A DNA stretch of 5,833 nt from Halieaceae bacterium UBA3479. GTDB lineage: Bacteria > Pseudomonadota > Gammaproteobacteria > Pseudomonadales > Halieaceae. The stretch lies in NCBI GenBank assembly GCA_002377985.1, contig DFQW01000014.1:1-5833 (forward strand). Direction: 5' to 3'. Every line of letters starts with the position of its first letter. Position 1 is the first letter of the stretch. A program made the translations under genes and the position numbers. A model generated the notes under the pieces. The model saw only the letters and a program-made list of their open reading frames with translations, did no database searches and had not been told where the DNA came from. Positions 1 through 5,403 of this stretch are shown in pieces.

Positions 1-217
1 TATCAACCAGCGGAGCAACCTGCGCCTGGACTGGACCCCCGGCAATGAGGGTTACGCGGTGTTTGGCGAGGTGGTAGAGGGCATGCAGGTGGTCGACATT
101 ATTGCCCTGACCGAGACAGGAGCCGCATCGGTTGAGACCAGTCGTGGGCCCGCCGTTTTTCAAGACGTGCCAGTGAAACCGATTGTCATATTGTCTGTGA
201 GTCGAATGGCACCGTGA
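1..217 (+). CDS. Cyclophilin-type peptidyl-prolyl cis-trans isomerase, C-terminal part (5' end outside window)
   Basis: The reading frame starting at base 2 is open from the window edge to TGA at 215-217 and gives the last 71 residues of a cyclophilin. It contains the typical stretch [16 protein letters not shown] followed, about 30 residues later, by [10 protein letters not shown], which matches the C-terminal half of E. coli PpiA/PpiB: the strand-loop-helix after the active-site region and the final beta strand. Cyclophilins speed cis-trans isomerisation of Xaa-Pro bonds during protein folding. The N-terminus is missing, so whether it is periplasmic (PpiA-like, with signal peptide) or cytoplasmic (PpiB-like) cannot be decided. 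Its TGA overlaps the GTG start of pdxJ by 4 nt (GTGA, 214-217), which suggests translational coupling and one operon. Family call is firm; the paralogue is not. Confidence 0.9.
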   Translation, partial: INQRSNLRLDWTPGNEGYAVFGEVVEGMQVVDIIALTETGAASVETSRGPAVFQDVPVKPIVILSVSRMAP

Positions 218-981
218 CACGCCTCAGTATTAACCTTAATAAAATCGCGCTGATTCGTAATTCCCGGGACACAATCCACCCCGAGCCAGTTGAGTTTGCG
301 CGATTGGTCGTAGCTGCAGGCGCTCACGGAATTACGGTTCATCCGCGCCCTGATCAGCGTCACATCAGAGCCTCTGATTGCATTCAACTTGGTGAAAACC
401 GACAGACTGAGCTCAATCTGGAGGGGAATCCCTTTGCGGGCTCACGGCATTCAGATAGGAAGGGTGTGGAGGACTACCCCGGATTTTTAGCCCTGGTGGA
501 ACGAGTCCGACCTGATCAAGTCACATTGGTACCCGATGGCGATAGCCAGCTTACTTCCGACCACGGTTTCGACATCAATCGCGACGGCGAGGCGTTGCGC
601 CCGATCATCGCGCAACTAAAGTCGTGGGGCTGTCGCGTCAGTCTCTTCATGGATCCCGATCCAGATCAAATCGCGCTCGCGGGTGCGTTGGGTGCAGACC
701 GAATAGAGCTCTACACGGAGTCCTATGCGAAAGCGCATGCGCGTGGGGTTGCCGACGATGAACTCGGTCGCTTCCAGAGTGCGGCCACAGCAGCGACCTC
801 GAGCGGACTGGGCGTCAACGCCGGGCACGACCTGAACCTTGCGAATTTGCCAGACTTTCGCGTTCCTAATCTGCTGGAGGTCTCCATCGGGCACGCCTTT
901 ACGATAGACGCGCTTCGCTATGGCATCGACACAGCTGTGCGTCGTTATCTGGACGCTCTGGCCGTCTCGCAAATCGACTAA
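214..981 (+). CDS. pdxJ: Pyridoxine 5'-phosphate synthase PdxJ
   Basis: A 255-aa TIM-barrel enzyme that condenses 3-amino-1-hydroxyacetone 1-phosphate with 1-deoxyxylulose 5-phosphate to pyridoxine 5'-phosphate, the last step of DXP-dependent vitamin B6 synthesis in the cytoplasm. Family motifs run in order: [12 protein letters not shown] (7-18), [13 protein letters not shown] (40-52, with the catalytic-type His43 and phosphate-binding Arg/His), NLEGNP (68-73, Glu70), VTLVPD (103-108), IELYTE (164-169), NAGHDL (202-207, His205) and EVSIGHA (222-228). The NLNK/HPRP/LVPD wording is that of a second PdxJ subfamily, recalled from Bacteroidota and Xanthomonas; E. coli has NIDH/HLRE/LVPE. Residues 74-89 form a longer loop than in E. 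coli. The GTG at 214 is chosen because it gives the conserved N-terminus and overlaps the upstream stop; no strong Shine-Dalgarno is visible, in line with coupling to the cyclophilin gene. Confidence 0.96.
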   Translation: MTRLSINLNKIALIRNSRDTIHPEPVEFARLVVAAGAHGITVHPRPDQRHIRASDCIQLGENRQTELNLEGNPFAGSRHSDRKGVEDYPGFLALVERVRPDQVTLVPDGDSQLTSDHGFDINRDGEALRPIIAQLKSWGCRVSLFMDPDPDQIALAGALGADRIELYTESYAKAHARGVADDELGRFQSAATAATSSGLGVNAGHDLNLANLPDFRVPNLLEVSIGHAFTIDALRYGIDTAVRRYLDALAVSQID

Positions 982-991
982 GACACACGAC

Positions 992-1687
992 GTGAACCAC
1001 ACGGAAGCGGAATGGGAGCCTCCCCCCTATCTCGTGCCTCACTCAAGAGAACCCATCCGTATTCTGTATCGTGACGCCGACCTGCTCATCGTAGACAAGC
1101 CCACTCTGTTACTCAGCGTGCCGGGCCGGCATCCGTTAAACAGAGACTGCCTGATTAATCGTCTCGAGGCACACTATCCCGGCGTTGTCGCCGTGCACAG
1201 ACTCGATCTGGATACCTCTGGCGTTATGGTGGTACCTCGACACCGAGAGTCGCTGTCGCGACTGGCAAGACAATTTCAGGCCCGAACCATCGACAAGACC
1301 TACATTGCGCGTGTGCATGGCGTTATGCATCGAGACTCTGGAACCATCAACCTCCCACTGACGCGAGATTGGCCCAACCGGCCCCGTCAAAAAGTCTGCT
1401 TCGAAACAGGAAAAGCGGCCATTACCCATTGGCGCGTCATGTCGACAGACAACAATACCTCACTGCTCGAACTGACCCCCGAAACAGGACGTTCTCATCA
1501 GTTGCGCATTCATCTGAGCGAAATCGGACACCCCATTTTGGGCTGCGACTTTTACGCACCGGAAAACGTCCTCGCTGCGGCACCAAGACTGCTGCTGCAC
1601 GCTTGCCGCCTACGCTTTTGCCACCCCATTTCGGGGATCAGCATTACCGCGTTTTCACCCGCGAGGTGTATGAGCGATTATGGCTAG
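992..1687 (+). CDS. rluA: Dual-specificity 23S rRNA/tRNA pseudouridine synthase RluA
   Basis: A 231-aa enzyme of the RluA family. E. coli RluA converts U746 of 23S rRNA and U32 of several tRNAs to pseudouridine. The match to E. coli RluA runs the full length: ILYRDADLLIVDKP (24-37), LLSVPGR (40-46), VHRLDLDTSGVMVV (68-81) with the catalytic Asp72, KTYIARV (102-108) with the conserved Tyr104, DWPNRPRQKVCFETGK (126-141), and GRSHQLRIHL (166-175). The DWPNRP/KVC.ETGK stretch is characteristic of RluA itself, not of RluC/RluD, and there is no S4 domain. GTG at 992 is taken as the start, 10 nt after the pdxJ stop; an in-frame ATG at 920 would add 24 unrelated residues inside pdxJ and is disfavoured. 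No clear Shine-Dalgarno precedes 992, so translation probably depends on ribosomes arriving from pdxJ. Confidence 0.93.
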   Translation: MNHTEAEWEPPPYLVPHSREPIRILYRDADLLIVDKPTLLLSVPGRHPLNRDCLINRLEAHYPGVVAVHRLDLDTSGVMVVPRHRESLSRLARQFQARTIDKTYIARVHGVMHRDSGTINLPLTRDWPNRPRQKVCFETGKAAITHWRVMSTDNNTSLLELTPETGRSHQLRIHLSEIGHPILGCDFYAPENVLAAAPRLLLHACRLRFCHPISGISITAFSPARCMSDYG

Positions 1688-1742
1688 CACCCAAGCGGCC
1701 ATCCTCTCCCCCAGCACGGTATTGGGCACGCTGATCTCGGGC

Positions 1743-1747
1743 GGAGG
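1743..1747 (+). promoter_or_regulatory. Shine-Dalgarno of the DUF2244 gene
   Basis: GGAGG lies 5 nt before the ATG at 1753. It fixes the start of the membrane-protein gene and marks independent initiation after the 65-nt gap, the longest within this gene string. Confidence 0.7.
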
Positions 1748-1752
1748 CCACT

Positions 1753-2256
1753 ATGGTCTCGGTTAATCGTATCGATCGCGAGACGATTATTCTGGTCAAA
1801 CCCAATCATTCGGCCAGTTGGCGACAGAATCTGTGGGTACTGGCGGCGCTCGCAGTACCGTCTCTGGGAGCAGGAATCGCTTTTGCAGTAGCGGGAGCGT
1901 GGCCGATTCTGCCGTTTGCCGGCATTGAGCTGGCAGCGCTGGGAAGCGCTTTATACTGGGTCAATTGGAAGCTCGAGTACCGACATGTCATCCGCTTCAC
2001 GGAAAGCAATGTGGTGATCGACAAGGGATACTTTATTCCCAAGCGGCGCTGGGAGTTCTTGCGTGAAGAGGCAGCACTCAGGGTCTCCGCAGAGACCCAC
2101 CCGTGGCAGGGACCCCAGCTCTCGGTGCACGATCGGCTTTCGGAGACTAGCGTAGGCGACTTCCTCAATCGCGAGGAGACGCTGGAATTACTGGGCCTGT
2201 TAAAACAGCAGCTCGACATACGAACACACAGTAGTATCGGCATTTTCAGGGCCTAA
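1753..2256 (+). CDS. DUF2244 family inner-membrane protein
   Basis: A 167-aa protein of unknown function recognised as DUF2244. The N-terminal stretch around [16 protein letters not shown] (19-34) and [20 protein letters not shown] (49-68) is the family signature. Two hydrophobic segments at about 28-47 and 51-71 form a membrane hairpin separated by a short AGAWP turn. The remaining roughly 95 residues are soluble and probably cytoplasmic: a beta-rich part with basic and aromatic residues ([10 protein letters not shown], 97-106) and a C-terminal helix (about 138-153) with [16 protein letters not shown]. No catalytic motif is visible. In this family the C-terminal part resembles a small PH-like beta domain, but that is inference. 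The start is set by the GGAGG site, and the TAA stop is one base from the rimO ATG, so the two are likely co-translated. Function unknown. Confidence 0.85.
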   Translation: MVSVNRIDRETIILVKPNHSASWRQNLWVLAALAVPSLGAGIAFAVAGAWPILPFAGIELAALGSALYWVNWKLEYRHVIRFTESNVVIDKGYFIPKRRWEFLREEAALRVSAETHPWQGPQLSVHDRLSETSVGDFLNREETLELLGLLKQQLDIRTHSSIGIFRA

Positions 2257-2257
2257 T

Positions 2258-3601
2258 ATGACGAAGCCATTGAGCAATAATATAGCCAGCAACAATGACC
2301 GCGTGGGGTTTATCTCGCTCGGCTGCCCCAAAGCATTGGTGGACTCGGAGCGCATACTCACGCAACTCAGAGTTGAGGGCTATGAGATCACGCCACACTA
2401 TGAGGATGCCGGGGTGGTTATCGTCAACACCTGCGGGTTCATTGACGCTGCCAAAGAGGAGAGTCTCGAAGCCATTGGAGAGGCGATTCGCGAGAACGGG
2501 CGTGTGCTCGTCACCGGATGCATGGGGCGAGGCGACGACGCGGATCGTATTCGCGCGCGTCATCCCAAGGTATTGGGCATCAGTGGTCCGGCCGCCTATG
2601 AAGAAGTGCTCTCAACTGTGCGTGAGGTGCTACCCAGGCATCATCGTCCGGACCCCCGCATTGATTTGATCCCCGCCCAGGGTGTGAAACTCACGCCCAG
2701 GCACTACGCGTATCTCAAAATCAGCGAGGGCTGCAACCACCGTTGCCGCTTCTGCATCATACCCAGCATCCGGGGCGATCTGGTCAGCAGACCCATAGGA
2801 TCCGTGATGACTGAAGCTGAAGGATTGGTGCGCGCAGGGGTCCGGGAAATACTCATCGTCTCCCAGGACACCAGTGCCTACGGTGTCGACATCAAATACC
2901 AAACCGATTTCTGGCAAGGCCGCCCCTTAAAGAGCAATCTGACCGGATTGGCGACCGCGCTCTCCGAGCTGGGTATCTGGATCCGGTTTCATTACGTGTA
3001 TCCCTACCCCCACGTCGATCAACTCATTCCTTTGATGGCCGAAGGCAAGCTGCTCCCCTATATCGATATGCCACTGCAGCATGGCGCACCAAGCGTGCTG
3101 GAGAGGATGAAGCGGCCGGCAGCAACAGAAAAAACCCTGGACCGGATTGCCCAATGGCGAAACATCTGCCCAGAGTTAACGATCCGCTCCACTTTCATCG
3201 TGGGTTATCCCGGCGAAACCGACGCGGAGTTCGACATGTTGCTCGAATTTATTGAAGAAGCGCAATTGGATCGAGTTGGCTGCTTTGAATACTCGCCCGT
3301 AAAAGGCGCCGCGGCCAATGCGTTGCCAGACCCCGTGCCCGACGCGCTGAAAAAAGAGCGATGGGAGCGATTCATGGCTCTACAACAATCCATCAGCGCC
3401 GATAAGCTGCGCCAAAAAGTGGGTACCTGTCAGACGGTGCTGATTGATGAGGTTAACGAGAGCGGGGCTATAGGCCGCACCATGGCGGATGCGCCAGAAA
3501 TCGACGGGGTTGTTCATTTACCGGGTTATACCGAGTTTCAGCCCGGCGACTGGGTCGAAGCAGAAATAGCGGCGGCAGACGACTATGACCTTTGGGTATG
3601 A
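2258..3601 (+). CDS. rimO: Ribosomal protein S12 (Asp) methylthiotransferase RimO
   Basis: A 447-aa radical-SAM enzyme that attaches a methylthio group to the beta carbon of a conserved aspartate (Asp88/89) in ribosomal protein S12, using two [4Fe-4S] clusters. The N-terminal MTTase domain (about 14-110) holds the three ligand cysteines Cys23 ([12 protein letters not shown]), Cys59 (VNTCGFID) and Cys88 (VTGCMG). The radical-SAM core (about 145-370) carries the CxxxCxxC motif at Cys159, Cys163 and Cys166 ([13 protein letters not shown]). The region [10 protein letters not shown] (202-211) and GYPGET (316-321) are typical of RimO, not of the tRNA enzyme MiaB. A TRAM domain (about 385-447) ends the protein and in RimO binds S12. 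All cluster ligands are intact and the length is normal. The ATG is preceded by AGGG (2248-2251) with 6-nt spacing, located inside the end of the DUF2244 gene. Confidence 0.97.
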   Translation: MTKPLSNNIASNNDRVGFISLGCPKALVDSERILTQLRVEGYEITPHYEDAGVVIVNTCGFIDAAKEESLEAIGEAIRENGRVLVTGCMGRGDDADRIRARHPKVLGISGPAAYEEVLSTVREVLPRHHRPDPRIDLIPAQGVKLTPRHYAYLKISEGCNHRCRFCIIPSIRGDLVSRPIGSVMTEAEGLVRAGVREILIVSQDTSAYGVDIKYQTDFWQGRPLKSNLTGLATALSELGIWIRFHYVYPYPHVDQLIPLMAEGKLLPYIDMPLQHGAPSVLERMKRPAATEKTLDRIAQWRNICPELTIRSTFIVGYPGETDAEFDMLLEFIEEAQLDRVGCFEYSPVKGAAANALPDPVPDALKKERWERFMALQQSISADKLRQKVGTCQTVLIDEVNESGAIGRTMADAPEIDGVVHLPGYTEFQPGDWVEAEIAAADDYDLWV

Positions 3602-3619
3602 AGCGGTGGGCGGAAAACA

Positions 3620-4327
3620 GTGAATATTATTTTGCTGCGCCCGGAGGACTGGCTCGATGCATCGACGGTTGAACTGAGGGACAGGCGGCATGGGCACATT
3701 CGCGACGTCCTGAAATCTCCTGTTGGCGCTTCGTTGAGGGTCGGTGAGATAGGGGGAGATCGCGGTTTCGGCATCGTCACCCTCGCAGGAGATACAGCCA
3801 CCCAACTCACCGTAACGCTCTCGCAACAAGCACCGTCGAGACACACCTTTGATATTGCCCTCGCGCTGCCGCGGCCAAAAATGTTGCGCCGCGTGTTTCG
3901 GACTGTCGCAGAAATGGGCGTAGCCCACCTGCACCTGATTCACAGCGCCCGGGTGGAAAAAAGCTTCTGGCAGACACCACTATTGCAGCCTGAGCGCATT
4001 GCTGCCGCGTTGCACGCGGGGCTCGAGCGATCAGGGGACACTATTGCGCCTCAAGTGCACCTTCACCGCTTTTTCAAACCCTTTATCGAGGATAGGGCAC
4101 CTACCCTACTCCAAGGCCGCCTCGGTTGGATAGCGCACCAAACTGCGGCGGAGCCAATCTCACGATCCGGTGGGCCGGCATTGATCATGCTGGGACCCGA
4201 GGGGGGGTTTGTGCCCTTCGAATTAGCGCTGGCTCAGTCGGCCGGTTTCTCCGAGGGTCATTTGGGTGGACGCACCCTCAGCGTTGACACCGCAGTGACT
4301 GCCGCGCTCAGCCAGGCACTAGGCTGA
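3620..4327 (+). CDS. rsmE: RsmE-family 16S rRNA (uracil-1498-N3)-methyltransferase
   Basis: A 235-aa SPOUT-class methyltransferase. RsmE methylates N3 of U1498 in helix 44 of 16S rRNA, close to the decoding site, with S-adenosylmethionine. The N-terminal PUA-like part (about 1-70) includes [12 protein letters not shown] (20-31), where the family has its RNA-binding H-x-x-VLR-like motif. The C-terminal trefoil-knot domain contains [20 protein letters not shown] (81-100), SARVEKSFW (109-117) and the cofactor loop LGPEGGF (191-197). The last knot motif reads [11 protein letters not shown] (215-225), where most RsmE proteins have LGxRxLRxETA; Arg218 is kept, but the second Arg and the Glu are changed to Ser and Asp. 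GTG at 3620 is chosen for the conserved MNIILL start and a CGGA element 5 nt upstream; the gap after rimO is 18 nt. The family is clear; because of the altered motif and possible paralogues, the exact target is less certain. Confidence 0.88.
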   Translation: MNIILLRPEDWLDASTVELRDRRHGHIRDVLKSPVGASLRVGEIGGDRGFGIVTLAGDTATQLTVTLSQQAPSRHTFDIALALPRPKMLRRVFRTVAEMGVAHLHLIHSARVEKSFWQTPLLQPERIAAALHAGLERSGDTIAPQVHLHRFFKPFIEDRAPTLLQGRLGWIAHQTAAEPISRSGGPALIMLGPEGGFVPFELALAQSAGFSEGHLGGRTLSVDTAVTAALSQALG

Positions 4328-4996
4328 ACCCGTTAACGCCGTTCGCACCCCGGTCCCGAGGGCGCAAACAACGCCCGTGCCGCCCACCCCGCAATATCCC
4401 GCAGGATTCTTGTGCAAATACTGCTGGTGATAATCCTCGGCAAAGTAAAACGCCGGTGCATCGACTATTTCCGTGGTAATGGTGCCAAAACCGGCCTCGG
4501 TAAGGCTCTGCTGAAATTGCCCCAAGCTCGCCTCGGCCGCACTCCTTTGTTCCGCGTCGAACACATATATTCCAGATCGATACTGGGTACCCCGGTCATT
4601 TCCCTGCCGCATACCCTGGGTCGGATCATGGTTTTCCCAGAAAACCGAGAGCAGTTGCTCGTAGTCGAGTTGCGCCGGATCAAACACGACATACACCACT
4701 TCGTTGTGTCCCGTTTGGCCGGTGCAGACCTCCTGATAGGTGGGATTGGGCGTGATGCCCGCAGCATAACCCACCGCGGTGGTGTATACCCCGGGCAAAC
4801 CCCAGAACATCCGCTCCACACCCCAAAAACAACCCATGCCGAACATCGCGCTTGCCATAGCGTCTGGGTAGGGAGGTAACAAGGTGCCACCGAGTACGGC
4901 GTGCCGATCGGTAACGGACATCGCCGTATCCCTGCCTGGCAGGGCATGGGCAACATCGGGTAGCTCAGTCTTGAATAGCTTATCCATCCAACTCAT
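4319..4996 (-). CDS. msrA: Peptide-methionine (S)-S-oxide reductase MsrA
   Basis: A 225-aa cytoplasmic repair enzyme that reduces the S-epimer of methionine sulfoxide, free and in proteins, with thioredoxin as electron donor. It aligns closely with E. coli MsrA, including the N-terminal extension ([12 protein letters not shown], 17-28) absent from short MsrAs. The catalytic motif is GCFWG (55-59) with nucleophile Cys56; other family marks are VGYAAG (75-80), TGHNEVV (95-101), [15 protein letters not shown] (120-134), GTQYRS (136-141) and [10 protein letters not shown] (189-198). The recycling cysteines are Cys202 and Cys211, one residue further apart than the E. coli pair (198/206), followed by a 14-residue tail. 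ATG at 4996 is chosen because it reproduces the family N-terminus and has GGTGA four nt upstream; a GTG at 5023 would add nine residues without support. The gene ends inside rsmE (9-nt overlap) and has its own divergent promoter region. Confidence 0.96.
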   Translation of the reverse strand: MSWMDKLFKTELPDVAHALPGRDTAMSVTDRHAVLGGTLLPPYPDAMASAMFGMGCFWGVERMFWGLPGVYTTAVGYAAGITPNPTYQEVCTGQTGHNEVVYVVFDPAQLDYEQLLSVFWENHDPTQGMRQGNDRGTQYRSGIYVFDAEQRSAAEASLGQFQQSLTEAGFGTITTEIVDAPAFYFAEDYHQQYLHKNPAGYCGVGGTGVVCALGTGVRTALTGSA

Positions 4997-5020
4997 TGTT
5001 TCACCATTTCGCGACGCCCA

Positions 5021-5040
5021 CACAGGGACTAGGTTCTGTG
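5021..5040. repeat. Short interrupted inverted repeat in the msrA leader
   Basis: CACAG (5021-5025) and CTGTG (5036-5040) form a perfect 5-bp inverted repeat with a 10-nt centre, between the proposed msrA -10 element and its ribosome binding site. It could be an operator half-site pair or a weak leader hairpin, or chance. No regulator is recognisable from it. Confidence 0.3.
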
Positions 5041-5048
5041 GATCAAAT

Positions 5049-5076
5049 TTGCCATACTACGCGGCTATTTTAGAAA
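5049..5076 (+). promoter_or_regulatory. Candidate sigma-70 promoter for the 72-aa gene
   Basis: TTGCCA (5049-5054; 5 of 6) and TAGAAA (5071-5076; 4 of 6) are separated by 16 nt. A transcript from here would have a leader of roughly 90 nt before the ATG at 5171. It overlaps the opposite-strand msrA promoter candidate, so the two genes could compete for polymerase. Weak evidence. Confidence 0.25.
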
Positions 5077-5083
5077 CTGACAA
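5054..5083 (-). promoter_or_regulatory. Candidate sigma-70 promoter for msrA
   Basis: Read on the minus strand, TTGTCA (plus 5083-5078; 5 of 6 with TTGACA) is followed after 18 nt by TAGTAT (plus 5059-5054; 4 of 6 with TATAAT). Transcription would begin near 5047 and leave a leader of about 50 nt before the msrA ATG. Nothing distinctive for an oxidative-stress regulator is visible. This is pattern matching only. Confidence 0.4.
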
Positions 5084-5137
5084 CAGAAACCGCCGGGGGA
5101 ATGAGGCCATGTGACAGATGGTCGCCCCACTGGAAAT

Positions 5138-5166
5138 CCCGCTGGCGGCGGGTGGCGGGGGGAGAG
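5138..5166 (+). promoter_or_regulatory. GC-rich leader hairpin and strong Shine-Dalgarno of the 72-aa gene
   Basis: CCCGC (5138-5142) can pair with GCGGG (5148-5152) across a 5-nt loop. It is followed at once by a purine run with GGAG at 5161-5164, 6 nt before ATG 5171. The run decides the start: the earlier in-frame GTG at 5111 has no comparable site. An upstream CCCC (5125-5128) could also pair with the G run, so structure-dependent initiation is possible but unproven. Confidence 0.5.
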
Positions 5167-5170
5167 AAAA

Positions 5171-5389
5171 ATGCGCAACACAGAACACGGTAACAATAGT
5201 CTTTGGAATAACGCCTCTTTCAAGGCTGAAGAATTTTCAAGTCGCAAGCTTATGGAGCTTGTTGACCAGAATCAGGAACGACGCGACGTCGATTCCGTCA
5301 TGCTGAGCGCTGTGGTAACCGAGTTAACCCAGCGTCGACACTTTCTCAGAGAACTGCGGGACCGCGGGCTTCTGGCCCCCCGCGCTTAA
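5171..5389 (+). CDS. Small hypothetical protein (72 aa), unrecognised
   Basis: I do not recognise this protein. It is 72 residues long, hydrophilic, without signal peptide or membrane segment. Residues 1-17 are polar and rich in Asn; from about residue 22 to 66 it looks alpha-helical and amphipathic, with many charged residues and regularly spaced Leu/Val (SSRKLMELVDQ, VMLSAVVTELTQRRHFLRELRDRG), suggesting a small helical or coiled-coil-like adaptor. No cysteine or metal-binding motif is present. Support for it being real is the very good purine-rich ribosome binding site at proper spacing, a coherent composition, and its place between the msrA control region and the next gene in the same direction. 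It ends with two in-frame stops in tandem (TAATAG, 5387-5392), 11 nt before the proposed start of the VWA gene, so the two are likely co-transcribed. Confidence 0.65.
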   Translation: MRNTEHGNNSLWNNASFKAEEFSSRKLMELVDQNQERRDVDSVMLSAVVTELTQRRHFLRELRDRGLLAPRA

Positions 5390-5403
5390 TAGGCGTCGCT
5401 CGC

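Noticed and set aside
920..991. Upstream ATG extension of rluA by 24 residues.
   Set aside because: It lies wholly inside pdxJ, the added residues resemble no RluA N-terminus, and GTG 992 just after the pdxJ stop gives the expected length.
616..1002. Minus-strand frame of 128 aa opposite pdxJ.
   Set aside because: It is a shadow of a conserved gene, with no ribosome binding site or family similarity.
3598..3672. A 24-aa frame starting at the ATG that overlaps the rimO stop (ATGA).
   Set aside because: It is out of frame with rsmE and ends inside it; the GTG at 3620 gives the conserved RsmE start. A coupling role is possible but unsupported.
3518..3943. Minus-strand frame of 141 aa across the rimO/rsmE junction.
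   Set aside because: It covers conserved coding sequence of both genes on the other strand and its composition is not protein-like.
4360..4376. Inverted repeat GGGCG-N7-CGCCC near the rsmE/msrA junction as a terminator.
   Set aside because: The stem is only 5 bp, lies inside the msrA coding region, and has no T run after it on either strand.
4412..4879. Plus-strand frame of 155 aa opposite msrA.
   Set aside because: It is the antisense shadow of a fully conserved MsrA and has no recognisable protein features.
5111..5170. GTG 5111 as start of the small hypothetical gene.
   Set aside because: The added 20 residues are low-complexity Gly/Pro/Arg coded by a GC-rich leader, whereas ATG 5171 has an ideal ribosome binding site.
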